From NCBI GenBank assembly GCA_963422655.1, contig OY730440.1:1798001-1862000 (forward strand): a stretch of 64,000 nt of DNA, in the 5' to 3' direction. A program made the position numbers and the translations under genes. The stretch comes from CATQHS01 sp963422655. Its GTDB lineage: Bacteria > Actinomycetota > Acidimicrobiia > Acidimicrobiales > Aldehydirespiratoraceae. The notes beneath the pieces were generated by a model. The model saw only the letters and a program-made list of their open reading frames with translations, had not been told where the DNA came from and did not search any database. Shown piece by piece: positions 8,056 to 17,632 of this stretch (positions within the stretch are counted from its first letter, which is position 1; each line of letters begins with the position of its first letter).

Positions 8056-9446
8056 CCGGCCGGTTCGCAGGCGGCGACGATCGGTTCGGCCGGGTCGGCC
8101 CCGGGGGGTGGTTCGGATCGTGATCTCCGACGCCACCGGTCGAGCAGGGCCCCGATGCCCACCCCGGCCAGCACCACTGTGGCCACGTCGGCGCTGACCC
8201 GGTAACGGGTGATTCCGAAGCTGACTGCGGCTGTGAAGGCGGCTACACCGGCAAGTGCTGCTGCCGGCAGGACCGGCTTGCGCTTCTGCCACAGCGTTAC
8301 CGCCCCGCCCACGGCCAGCAACGACAGAGCCCAGTGTGACCACAAGCCGACTTTGACGTGGCTGGCGATCCGGCGTTCGAAGAATACGTCGAAATCGGCG
8401 GTCTGCAATGGTCGGAACAAACCGAACAGGCGGCCCACTCGGGCTGCGATCACTTTGGGCTGTTCAGCGAGGTGGTCACCGATGTAGTCCCGAGCCCGGG
8501 CCAGCTTGTCGGCCCCGATGGCCGATTCGTCACCGTCGACACACTGACCGTTGCCGCAGGTGCGACTCCAGTAGTCCGGCCGGGCCGCACCCTCGGGGTC
8601 GGGCCAAGCTTGATCCCCGCGATTGTCGCAAGTGTGGCTCCAGTAGCCCAGCAGCGGCCCCGAGTAGGTGGCGTCACAGTTGCCGAGCTCGAGGACGAAG
8701 CCCGGGCCCGGACCCAACAGCGTCGGCTCGTCGAAGATGGTCAGGTTGCGGCCCACCCATGGGGCCATGACGACCGCGGCCGCCACGGCGGCGAGGCCGA
8801 TCATCTGTATCCGCTCCCGGATTGCGACGGTTCGCAGCCGGGCCACCAATGGAACCAGCAGCACCAAGAAGAGCAGCGAGGCCTCGCCGCGGGTCAAAGT
8901 GGCGGCGGCCAAGATGACCGAGAACTCGATCACCCGGCGCCGGCTGGGCTCTTCGACAACTCTGTGGGCCTGCCAGAGGGCGGTCGCCACCAGAGGAATG
9001 TAAAGCGACTCGGCCAGAATGAGCCCGTCGTTCATCCATAGCGCCGGGTAGGCGGCCGCGCCGAAACCGGCGACGATTCCGGCCCGCGCCCCGGCCAAGC
9101 GGAGCACGGTCAGCGACACCGGTATTACGGCCCCGGCGCTCGCAAGCCCCGACGCCAGTCGATGCCACAGCGGCGTGCCGGCCCCGAGCAGTGACCACAT
9201 GGCCAGATAGAGCGAGTACAGGGGAGGATGGCCTGCCGTCGGTTCTTTGATCCCCTGAGCCCGGGCGAAAGGATTCGAAAAGCCCTGGCCTTCGGCCAGC
9301 AGGGTGGCCTGGAAGTGGTAGTAGAAGTTGTCGGTCCACCCCAGGGGCAGGTGCCGGTAGTACCGCAGGGTTACCGCCCAGCGCAGCGCCACGGCCCCGG
9401 CGAAGGCGGCTGCAATCCACCATGCGAAACGGCTCCGGGCGCTCAC
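8052..9446 (-). CDS. GT-C family membrane glycosyltransferase (ArnT/PMT-like)
   Basis: A 464-aa multi-spanning protein, intact paralogue of the frameshifted gene downstream and of the C-terminal half of the fusion at 2022. It starts with one hydrophobic segment (WWIAAAFAGAVALRW), then a luminal loop with WTDNFYYHFQATLLAEGQGF, the region where GT-C enzymes hold their catalytic acidic residue, and ends with RYRVSADVATVVLAGVG. It likely moves a sugar from a polyprenyl-phosphate donor onto an envelope acceptor; sugar and acceptor are unknown. GTG at 9446 matches the paralogue's N-terminus; an ATG at 9536 would add 30 Arg/Pro-rich residues. Its stop overlaps the downstream start. Confidence 0.8.
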   Translation of the reverse strand: MSARSRFAWWIAAAFAGAVALRWAVTLRYYRHLPLGWTDNFYYHFQATLLAEGQGFSNPFARAQGIKEPTAGHPPLYSLYLAMWSLLGAGTPLWHRLASGLASAGAVIPVSLTVLRLAGARAGIVAGFGAAAYPALWMNDGLILAESLYIPLVATALWQAHRVVEEPSRRRVIEFSVILAAATLTRGEASLLFLVLLVPLVARLRTVAIRERIQMIGLAAVAAAVVMAPWVGRNLTIFDEPTLLGPGPGFVLELGNCDATYSGPLLGYWSHTCDNRGDQAWPDPEGAARPDYWSRTCGNGQCVDGDESAIGADKLARARDYIGDHLAEQPKVIAARVGRLFGLFRPLQTADFDVFFERRIASHVKVGLWSHWALSLLAVGGAVTLWQKRKPVLPAAALAGVAAFTAAVSFGITRYRVSADVATVVLAGVGIGALLDRWRRRSRSEPPPGADPAEPIVAACEPAG

Positions 9447-9541
9447 CGAGCCGATGCTACGCGACCTCTCTGCCGGGTCGAGGCTGCCTGCGGTGAGATC
9501 GCGCCGGTGGCCCGGCCCCCGACCCGGCCCCTGCATCCGGG

Positions 9542-10573
9542 TCAGTAGGCGTCCATGTCCAAGAACTCGAAGGTGTCCAAGGTGATGCTCTCGGGGTCCA
9601 GGGCCGGGGCGAGAGGACGAACGGCCAGATTCAGGGGGCTGGGCTGGAGGCGGCGGGGTGCAGTGATGCCCCGGACCGGCGCCGAGGGATTGAACCCGGC
9701 GTAGACGGCAAAGGCGCTGCGATGCCAGCGGGTGACCGACCGGATGGCCGCGGTGGCTCGAACCGGTCCGTCGCTCAATGCGAACACCTTCAAGATCACC
9801 GTGAACGGCAGCTCGTGGTAACGCAATCGGGTGGTGATCATGGCCATGTCCTCGCCGACGTGCACCCAGTAGCGGGTGAACGGGCACCCCAGCCGCCATC
9901 GCAACACCGGTGCGGTCCAGTCGGTGGACCAACCCGTCGTCGGGTGTCGGTCGACCATGGCGGCCAGATCGTCGAGCCCGGAGGAGCCAAGCCAGGTCTC
10001 GGTGGCTTCGGTGTGGCTCATAGGGGCCAGCCCCGGACCGACCGGGGGAACCACCTTGACCGGCAGGGGCCCGATCAGCCGAAAGTCCAGATATTTGATC
10101 ACGGCGGCGGTGGACTTGGCGTTGGCCACGGCGGCAACGAAGGAGCGGCCATCGGCGCCGGCGGAGGCGTAGATCTCGTGTCCGAGCCGGGTGAAGTGGC
10201 GAGCCCGCTGGTAGCCGCTGCGAGTGACGGCGTGCAGAGACCAGGCCCCTTCGGTTCGAGCTCCAGCCGGGCCGCGATAGCGACGGGGGATGTTGACGTA
10301 GTGGGCCACCAGGAGTGGATCGTCATCGGCCCGCTCGACGTAGTGGTATCGTTCCCAGGCCGGACCCAGGGGATTGTCCCGGTAGCACCAGCGCAAGTAG
10401 GCGGTGTCATCGGCAAGGCGGGGGTCGTCGAGCTCGGCTCGCAGCAGGTCGGTGGCGTTTCGCAACACAGTGCCGTCATCGGCTGAGCCGCTGACGGTCC
10501 AACCCGCGACGCCATCGGTCACACGGGCGCCCCGACGGTGGGGGTCGTCTTCGGCGCTGGCGGGGCCGGTCAT
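9542..10573 (-). CDS. GNAT/FemAB-like acyltransferase of the polysaccharide operon (putative)
   Basis: A 343-aa soluble protein. The N-terminal part has YLRWCYRDNPLGPAWERYHYVE, the pattern of GNAT-like proteins encoded in capsule and exopolysaccharide clusters, followed by a core with ARTEGAWSLHAVTRSGYQRARHF resembling an acetyl-CoA-binding beta-strand and helix. The second half contains VLRWRLGCPFTRYWVHVGED, a second copy of the same type of motif, so it may be a tandem GNAT. Family assignment is moderate and the substrate is unknown. It is the first gene of the minus-strand operon and begins 12 nt from the tRNA-Leu gene; GTG at 10522 is another possible start. Confidence 0.55.
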   Translation of the reverse strand: MTGPASAEDDPHRRGARVTDGVAGWTVSGSADDGTVLRNATDLLRAELDDPRLADDTAYLRWCYRDNPLGPAWERYHYVERADDDPLLVAHYVNIPRRYRGPAGARTEGAWSLHAVTRSGYQRARHFTRLGHEIYASAGADGRSFVAAVANAKSTAAVIKYLDFRLIGPLPVKVVPPVGPGLAPMSHTEATETWLGSSGLDDLAAMVDRHPTTGWSTDWTAPVLRWRLGCPFTRYWVHVGEDMAMITTRLRYHELPFTVILKVFALSDGPVRATAAIRSVTRWHRSAFAVYAGFNPSAPVRGITAPRRLQPSPLNLAVRPLAPALDPESITLDTFEFLDMDAY

Positions 10574-10584
10574 TTCACAGATCG

Positions 10585-10668
<84 letters not shown>

Positions 10669-10805
10669 GTGGCGCCACCGGTCCGACCGGAGACAGCGGT
10701 GAGGCTAGCGCCTCGCCGCTCCGGACTACTCGACCCGACCAGATTGGGTAGCCTTCATCCCGATAGATCCTTCGCTGTCGTACGGCGTTGTGTCCAGGTG
10801 AGACC

Positions 10806-11621
10806 ATGACAGTCTTTGATTACGGAGCAGCGAGCGACACGGGCGCGATCCGTGGCAACAACCAGGATCGCTTCTGGGCCGACGGCTCGTTGTTCGCGGT
10901 CGCTGACGGATTGGGTGGCCACCGGGGCGGGGAAGTTGCGGCCGCCATCGCCGTGGACACCCTCGGTCGGGGGCCGGCGCCCACCGACCTCGATCAGCTC
11001 TGCGCCTTGGTGCAGACCGCCCACGAGGCGATCCGAGCCGAGGCCAAGACCAATCCCGATGTCGCGGGAATGTGCACGACGCTGTGCGTTCTGGCCGATC
11101 TCGGCTCCCATGCCGGCGAAGAGCGGCTCGGTATCGCCAACGTCGGCGATTCCCGACTCTACGCCTCGACCGGAGCCGATCTGGTCCAAGTCACCCGCGA
11201 TCACAACCTGGTGTCGGAGATGACCCGGGCCGGACGGCTCACCCGAGCCGAAGCGGCTGTCCACCCGGACCGCAACATCCTCACCCGAGCCTTGGGGTTC
11301 CAGCCGGAGTTGCTCGTGGACAGCTTCATGCTGAAGGTTGCGAAGGGGGCTCGATTACTGCTCTGCACCGACGGGCTGTTCAGCGAGCTGGACGATGCCG
11401 CCATCTCTGCGGTGCTGAGAACCCGCGAGGACCCCGTTGTCGCCGCCGATGTCCTCGTGAGCGAAGCCGTGCGAGCCGGCGGCCGCGACAATGTCACAGT
11501 CGTGGTGGTGGACGTGCTCGACGGGCCTGGCCCGATCGACCCGCTTGGTGGTGAGAGCCCCGATACTGGGCTCTCCGGCCCGGTCCCGGCTTCCACTGGT
11601 GGCTGGTACCCGTCCCGGTAG
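10806..11621 (+). CDS. PP2C-family serine/threonine phosphatase (PstP/PrpC-like)
   Basis: A 271-aa soluble PPM phosphatase that should reverse phosphorylation by the adjacent PknB kinase. Metal-binding motifs are present: RGNNQDRFW, VADGLGGHRGGEVAA, ANVGDSRLY, LLCTDGLF and GGRDNVTVVVV. The transmembrane and extracellular tail of mycobacterial PstP is missing; the protein ends in a short Gly/Pro-rich tail. The ATG at 10806 is preceded by AGGTGAG; a TTG at 10788 is less likely. pknB starts 11 nt after the stop, so the two are probably co-transcribed. Confidence 0.9.
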   Translation: MTVFDYGAASDTGAIRGNNQDRFWADGSLFAVADGLGGHRGGEVAAAIAVDTLGRGPAPTDLDQLCALVQTAHEAIRAEAKTNPDVAGMCTTLCVLADLGSHAGEERLGIANVGDSRLYASTGADLVQVTRDHNLVSEMTRAGRLTRAEAAVHPDRNILTRALGFQPELLVDSFMLKVAKGARLLLCTDGLFSELDDAAISAVLRTREDPVVAADVLVSEAVRAGGRDNVTVVVVDVLDGPGPIDPLGGESPDTGLSGPVPASTGGWYPSR

Positions 11622-11632
11622 GCTGATCCGGC

Positions 11633-13801
11633 ATGTCCGAGCAGGGTCCGACCGTGTTCAATGGACGCTACGCACTGTTGCGGCATGTTGCCCGGGGTGG
11701 GATGGCCGATGTCTACGCGGCCCGCGACGCTCTTTTGGATCGTCAGGTTGCGCTGAAGGTGCTGTTCTCCGAATATGCCGAAGACCAGAACTTCGTCGAG
11801 CGTTTCCGGCGAGAAGCTCAGGCTGCGGCCAACCTGAACCACCCCAACATCGTAGGTATCTACGACTGGGGTCAAGAGCAGGGCATCTACTACATAGTGA
11901 TGGAGTATGTGAAAGGCCGCAGTATGGCCGAAGTGCTGCGGTCGACCGGGCCACTGAACCCGGATCGGGCTGCTGAGATCACCGCCGAGGTGGCTGACGC
12001 GCTGGGCGCTGCCCATGGAGCCGGGCTCGTGCATCGGGACGTGAAGCTCGGCAACATCCTGGTCAGCGACGACGGCATCGTGAAGGTTGCCGATTTCGGG
12101 ATTGCCAGAGGTCTGGCCGGCTCCACCTCCGACAACCTGACCCGGGTCGACTCGGTGGTGGGCACGGCCACCTACTTCTCACCCGAGCAGGCTCAAGGCA
12201 AGACGCTCGACGGGCGATCCGACCTCTACTCCCTGGGGGTCGTTCTCTACGAGATGGTCACCGGCAAGCCGCCGTTCACGGCTGATACCCCGATGGCGGT
12301 GGCTCTCGAGCACGTACGGGAACGACCGGTGCCGCCCAACCAGAACGGTGCCAACATCGCGGCGTCCCTCGAAGCCATCATTCTCAAGCTGCTGGCCAAG
12401 AATCCCAGCCGCCGGTACCCCACTGCGGGGGACTTGGCCGCCGACCTCCGGCTCTACCGGGCCGGCGCTCACCAACTCCCGAGCCCGCCCGCTCGCCCGG
12501 TTTCTTCCACTGGTGCTGGGTATCCCGTTGCTGCTCGGCCCGCCCCGCCCGCTCGCCCGGCTTCGGTGCCTGTGGTCCACTTTCCTTCGACTTCCTCCGG
12601 CTCGGCTCGCAGCAGTGCCCCACCGGCTCGGCCGCAGCCTGCACCGGGCGGCCCGGTGGCGCCCCAGTACACGCCTGATTACTACTACGGCTCCCATCCC
12701 GGCGACGGCTGGAAGCGCACGGCGTTGATGCTGGTATTGCTGGCCGGTCTGATAGCTCTGCTCGGATATCTCGTCGTACGCTTCTACCAGAGTCTCGGGC
12801 TGGGCGAGGACGATGCCCCCCCTCCGATCGAGAAGGAGGAGGTCATCAGCACCGTCGAAGTACCCGTGCTGACCGACTTGGGCCTTAGCGAGGCCCAGAC
12901 GCAACTCCAAGAGCTGGGCCTCGATGTCGTGGTGGAGTACCAGGTCAACACGGCCCTCGCCGAGAACACGGTGTTCGGTCAATCCCCCCCGGCCGGTCAG
13001 CGGGTCGATGAGGGCGAGCCAGTGACCCTGACTGTCAGCCGGCTCGAAACACCGACGGTTCCACCGGTCCGGGGCCGCAGCCGTGACCAAGCCGAGCAAC
13101 GATTGGAGGAGCTCGGTTACGTCCCGATCGTGATCACCGTCACCCACGCGGCCCAGGCCGGCACGGTCGTCGATCAGACCCCGGTCAGCGGCACCGAACT
13201 CCCGGTGGGTGAGGCCGTGACCATCGACGTATCACTGGGCCCAGGCCAGATCTTCGTGCCCGACGTGAGTCGGCTGACTCAGATCGAAGCTTTCAGTGTC
13301 CTGACCGACTCCGGTTTTCGGGTCGAGCAGAAACAGCAGGCCAGCGAAACCGTCGAATCCGGCTTGGTCGTCGAAACCGACCCGCTGGCCGGCGAGACTC
13401 TCCGCCCCAACAGCGTCGTCACCGTCGTAGTCTCGACCGGTCTGCCCACCGTGCAGGTCCCCGATGTGGTGGGGCTGCTGTTCGACACCGGCCGACTGAC
13501 CCTGGAGGGGGCCGGTTTGACGATCAACCCTGTCTTCGAACCGGTCGAGGAGGATCGCGACGTCGGCCGGGTCTTGGCCCAGAGCCCACCCCCCGGTCTG
13601 GAAGTCGAACAGGGCGAGCAGGTGGAGGTGGTCGTCGGTCAGCCGCCAACGGTCGAGCCCACTACGACAGTGGAGCCGTCTACGACCACTACGACGGTGG
13701 GGCCGGCTACGACCACTACGACGGTGGGGCCGGCTACGACCACTACGACGGTGGAGCCAACCCCGACGGTCGACCCTTCCACCGATTCTTCTGAGGGCTA
13801 G
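11633..13801 (+). CDS. pknB: PASTA-domain serine/threonine protein kinase PknB
   Basis: A 722-aa membrane kinase that couples cell-wall sensing to phosphorylation. The kinase domain (11-275) has the Gly loop ARGGMADVYAAR, catalytic Lys42, HRD at 134-136 and DFG at 154-156, followed by the activation-loop GTATYFSPEQA. A Pro/Ala-rich juxtamembrane linker leads to one transmembrane helix (about 363-385). Outside are four PASTA repeats with SPPAGQ, TPVSGTE, DPLAGE and SPPPGLE signatures, then a low-complexity Thr/Val/Pro tail encoded by a 27-bp tandem repeat. In many actinobacteria rodA, pbpA and pknA lie between the phosphatase and pknB; they are absent here. TAGGCT sits 8 nt before the ATG. Confidence 0.95.
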   Translation: MSEQGPTVFNGRYALLRHVARGGMADVYAARDALLDRQVALKVLFSEYAEDQNFVERFRREAQAAANLNHPNIVGIYDWGQEQGIYYIVMEYVKGRSMAEVLRSTGPLNPDRAAEITAEVADALGAAHGAGLVHRDVKLGNILVSDDGIVKVADFGIARGLAGSTSDNLTRVDSVVGTATYFSPEQAQGKTLDGRSDLYSLGVVLYEMVTGKPPFTADTPMAVALEHVRERPVPPNQNGANIAASLEAIILKLLAKNPSRRYPTAGDLAADLRLYRAGAHQLPSPPARPVSSTGAGYPVAARPAPPARPASVPVVHFPSTSSGSARSSAPPARPQPAPGGPVAPQYTPDYYYGSHPGDGWKRTALMLVLLAGLIALLGYLVVRFYQSLGLGEDDAPPPIEKEEVISTVEVPVLTDLGLSEAQTQLQELGLDVVVEYQVNTALAENTVFGQSPPAGQRVDEGEPVTLTVSRLETPTVPPVRGRSRDQAEQRLEELGYVPIVITVTHAAQAGTVVDQTPVSGTELPVGEAVTIDVSLGPGQIFVPDVSRLTQIEAFSVLTDSGFRVEQKQQASETVESGLVVETDPLAGETLRPNSVVTVVVSTGLPTVQVPDVVGLLFDTGRLTLEGAGLTINPVFEPVEEDRDVGRVLAQSPPPGLEVEQGEQVEVVVGQPPTVEPTTTVEPSTTTTTVGPATTTTTVGPATTTTTVEPTPTVDPSTDSSEG
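13681..13758 (+). repeat. 27-bp tandem repeat at the pknB 3' end
   Basis: Two exact 27-bp units (13681-13707, 13708-13734) and a third, slightly diverged, shortened one (13735-13758). Each unit encodes a TTTTTVGPA-like peptide in the extracellular tail of PknB. As 27 is a multiple of three, copy-number change alters tail length without a frameshift. Confidence 0.9.
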
Positions 13802-13811
13802 CTGTGCTGCT

Positions 13812-14390
13812 TCAGCGGCAACGTTTCAGGAATGCGCCCAGCATCTCGGTGCCGGTGGAGGTCAGCACCGACTCGGGATGGAACTGCACTCCCTCCACTT
13901 CGTGATCTCGGTGTCGTAGCCCCATCACCAGTCCGTCGTCAGTGGACGCTGTCACCTTGAGAGTCTCCGGGACTGATGACGGCTCCACTATCAACGAGTG
14001 GTAGCGAGTGGCTTCGATCGGGTCGGGCAGACCGTTGAACACGCCGTCACCGCCATGGCGGATGAGCGAGGTCTTACCGTGCATGACCTCCGGCGCCCGG
14101 GTCACTGTCGCTCCGAAGGCTCGACCGATGCATTGCATCCCCAGGCACACACCGAAGATGGGGACAGTGCCGGCCAATTCGGTCACCAGTTCGTTGCTCA
14201 CCCCGGCGCCGTCGGGAGTGCCCGGTCCGGGACTGATCAGTATCCCGTCGGGGCCCATGGCTCTGGCTTCGGCCACGGTCACGGCATCGTGACGGCGAAC
14301 CACCGGGTGTGCTCCGAGCTCACCGAGGTACTGCGCCAAGATGTAGACGAACGAGTCGTAGTTGTCGATGACCAAGATGGCCGGTCGCAC
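13812..14390 (-). CDS. trpG: Anthranilate/aminodeoxychorismate synthase glutamine amidotransferase
   Basis: A 192-aa class I glutamine amidotransferase that supplies ammonia to TrpE or PabB. It begins ILVIDNYDSFVY, has the oxyanion SPGPGTP motif, the nucleophile in FGVCLGMQ, and the catalytic His-Glu pair in GVQFHPES. Sequence alone does not separate TrpG from PabA, and no synthase subunit is in the window. It is convergent with pknB, the arrangement also known in mycobacteria. The GTG start at 14390 has TAACAT 8 nt upstream; it is also only 26 nt from the end of etfD on the same strand. Confidence 0.9.
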   Translation of the reverse strand: MRPAILVIDNYDSFVYILAQYLGELGAHPVVRRHDAVTVAEARAMGPDGILISPGPGTPDGAGVSNELVTELAGTVPIFGVCLGMQCIGRAFGATVTRAPEVMHGKTSLIRHGGDGVFNGLPDPIEATRYHSLIVEPSSVPETLKVTASTDDGLVMGLRHRDHEVEGVQFHPESVLTSTGTEMLGAFLKRCR

Positions 14391-14416
14391 GACCGGCCAT
14401 GTTACCGGGCGTCGTC

Positions 14417-16606
14417 TTACCGGGCGTCGTCGCGAGCCGAGACGGCCTCGAGGACGTGCATGGAGATGTCGGCCACGCGGACCTCGTCGTCGTCGATCCC
14501 GGCCGCCTTCACTCCATCGTCCATCATGATGTAGCAGAAGGGGCAGGCGGTGGCGATGCGGTCGGCGCCGGTGGCGATCAGCTCCCGGGCCCGGGTGTCG
14601 TTGACCTTTTCACCGACAGTTTCTTCCATCCACATCCGGGCCCCGCCCGCCCCGCAGCACATTCCCTTGGTGCCGTTGCGAGGGGCTTCGACCACCTCGA
14701 TCCCGCCCAGCGAACCGAGCACCCGGCGGGGGGCCATGTACACGTCGTTGTGACGGCCGAGGTAGCAACTGTCGTGATAGACGACCCGCTCGGCCAGCTC
14801 GGCGCCGGCCATGTCGAGGCGGCCCTGGTCGATGAGCCATTCCAGGAACTGGCTGTGATGGATCACCTCGTAATGGCCGCCGAGTTGCGGGTACTCGTTG
14901 GCCAAGGTGTTGAAGCAGTGAGGGCATTGGGTGATGACCTTGGTGACGCCCATGGTGTCGAGGGTCTCGATGTTCTGGGTGGCCAGCATCTGGAACAGGT
15001 ACTCGTTGCCAGAGCGGCGAGCCGAGTCGCCGGTGCAGTTCTCGGCTGGTCCCAGAATGGCGAAGTCGACACCGGCTCGTCCCATGAGCTGGGCCATGGC
15101 TCGAGCCACTTTCTTGTTCTTGTCGTCGAAGGACCCTGCACAACCGACCCAGTACAGGTACTCGGCGTCGAATCGGTCGCCGGGTCCGATGACCCGAACC
15201 CCGTCGAGGTCTCGGGCCCATTCGGCCCGGTCGCTCTGGCTCATGGCCCACGGGTTGGCCGAGTTCTCCATACCCCGGAATGCCTGCCCCAGTTCGGCGG
15301 GGAAGTCGCTCTCCATCAGGGTGAGGTAGCGGCGCATGTCCAGGATCTTGTCGAGAATCTCGATGTTCACCGGGCAGATCTCGTCGCAGGCCTTGCACGA
15401 AGTGCAGGCCCACAGCTCCTCGGCCGTTATCCGTTCGAACACCAGATTGGCCGGGACGGTGACGTCGTCGTCCACTCCCAGCGGAGGGGAGACGGGTGGG
15501 TCGCCGGTTCGGGCCATTACCTCCCCCACTTTCAGCACGATCTCTCTGGGGTCGAGGGTCTTGCCCGTGGCGTGAGCCGGGCACACCGATGTGCATCGTC
15601 CGCACATCGTGCAGGCGTCGGTGTCGAGGAGTTGCTTCCAGGTGAAATCCTCGACGGTGGCGGCGCCGAAGGTTTCGAGATCGGTCTCCCCCTCCACCAG
15701 GTTGGCCATGGGGGCCATGGCCCCTTTGGGCCTGGTCCTGTCCCGCAGGTACATGTTCAGCGGAGACGTGAGCATGTGGCGCAGCATGGTGGTGGGCAGG
15801 ATCACCAAAAAGGCCAGGAAGGACACGACATGAGCGATCCACCAGGCCTGGTGCCAGCCGTGCAGGGCGTTTCCGCCGTCCACCAAGGTGGCCAGGGGGT
15901 ACCCGATGAAGCTCCAACGTTCGTGGTCGGGCAGACCGCCGAGCGCGATCCGGAACATCTCGGCGCCGAACCCGGTCAGACCGATGGCGCCGAGCACTCC
16001 CAAGATGACGGCATGCTCGGGCCGACTCTTGGTCTCGATGCGCTCGGGCCGCCAGCTCCGGGGTCCGTACCTGCGGATGACGGCCCATCCGATGCCGACC
16101 ATGAACAGGGCTCCGGCTCCGTCGCCAGTGGCGGCGTAAGCCCGGTAGGCGTCTCCGTGCAGGAACTTCAGGTCGTCGGGGAGCTGGTGGTCGATTTCGA
16201 GGGTGGTGGTAACTGCGAGCAGGACGAGGAAGCTGAAGTAGATGAGGGCGTGCATGATCCCGGCGCCGGGTTCTCGCATCAGGGTGCGCATGTACACACC
16301 GGCCCGGAAGTCGGCTATGCGCCGCGAGACGTTGCCGAACGTGGTGCGCCGGTCTTCGGGCCGACCCCGCTCCCAGTTCTTGACCCGGTGGGCGAACAGC
16401 ACCGCGCCGTACACGATCAGGACGGGTACGACGGTGTAGAAAACTGCCTTCACCGGGCTCGGGACGTTCTCGAACACCTCGCGAGTCACCGGACTGGTGT
16501 CTGCGAATCCGGTGAGAGTGGGCACGATGCCCGACAGGGCGGTGAACAGGGCTACGGCGATACCCAGTCCGATTACGAGCTGATGGGGCTTGAGTCCGGT
16601 ACGCAT
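14417..16606 (-). CDS. Membrane Fe-S oxidoreductase EtfD-like (electron transfer flavoprotein:menaquinone link)
   Basis: A 729-aa protein. The N-terminal part has five or six membrane helices of the nitrate-reductase gamma/heme b type. The middle carries two [4Fe-4S] motifs, CTMCGRCTSVCP and CTSCKACDEICP. The C-terminal part has two CCG-type domains (CPHCFNTL, CCGAGGARMW, CPFCYIMM), as in heterodisulfide reductase subunits. This order is that of mycobacterial Rv0338c (EtfD), which passes electrons from fatty-acid oxidation via ETF to menaquinone. No etfAB is in the window. It lies between gpmA and trpG on the same strand with short gaps. Confidence 0.85.
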   Translation of the reverse strand: MRTGLKPHQLVIGLGIAVALFTALSGIVPTLTGFADTSPVTREVFENVPSPVKAVFYTVVPVLIVYGAVLFAHRVKNWERGRPEDRRTTFGNVSRRIADFRAGVYMRTLMREPGAGIMHALIYFSFLVLLAVTTTLEIDHQLPDDLKFLHGDAYRAYAATGDGAGALFMVGIGWAVIRRYGPRSWRPERIETKSRPEHAVILGVLGAIGLTGFGAEMFRIALGGLPDHERWSFIGYPLATLVDGGNALHGWHQAWWIAHVVSFLAFLVILPTTMLRHMLTSPLNMYLRDRTRPKGAMAPMANLVEGETDLETFGAATVEDFTWKQLLDTDACTMCGRCTSVCPAHATGKTLDPREIVLKVGEVMARTGDPPVSPPLGVDDDVTVPANLVFERITAEELWACTSCKACDEICPVNIEILDKILDMRRYLTLMESDFPAELGQAFRGMENSANPWAMSQSDRAEWARDLDGVRVIGPGDRFDAEYLYWVGCAGSFDDKNKKVARAMAQLMGRAGVDFAILGPAENCTGDSARRSGNEYLFQMLATQNIETLDTMGVTKVITQCPHCFNTLANEYPQLGGHYEVIHHSQFLEWLIDQGRLDMAGAELAERVVYHDSCYLGRHNDVYMAPRRVLGSLGGIEVVEAPRNGTKGMCCGAGGARMWMEETVGEKVNDTRARELIATGADRIATACPFCYIMMDDGVKAAGIDDDEVRVADISMHVLEAVSARDDAR

Positions 16607-16623
16607 GACAGCGTGAGGTTATC

Positions 16624-17454
<831 letters not shown>

Positions 17455-17522
17455 GGTCGGCAAACGTAGTGGCGAACGGCCCGTCCCCGTCACTTGGAGG
17501 CCTTCACCGGTCTCCGGCAAAA

Positions 17523-17543
17523 GTTGACAACTACTCACTCAAC
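17523..17543 (+). promoter_or_regulatory. HAIR-like HspR operator with overlapping TTGACA -35 box upstream of dnaK
   Basis: GTTGACA-N7-ACTCAAC matches the spacing of the actinobacterial HAIR element (CTTGAGT-N7-ACTCAAG), with TTGA and TCAA 11 nt apart. The inverted repeat extends outward to AAAAGTTGA / TCAACTTTT (17519-17527 and 17539-17547). TTGACA at 17524-17529 is a perfect -35 hexamer inside the left half-site. hspR is the fourth gene of the operon, so a feedback loop is expected. Confidence 0.8.
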
Positions 17544-17632
17544 TTTTTGGTGGAGGTGGGAATGAACGGTAGTAACGTCCGGTTCTGACCAACCGGAACA
17601 TGAATCCATCGAGGTGGAGGTAAGGGCACACA

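Noticed and set aside
13679..13760. Short regular repeats considered as a CRISPR array
   Set aside because: Units are contiguous with no spacers, in frame within pknB, and no cas genes occur.
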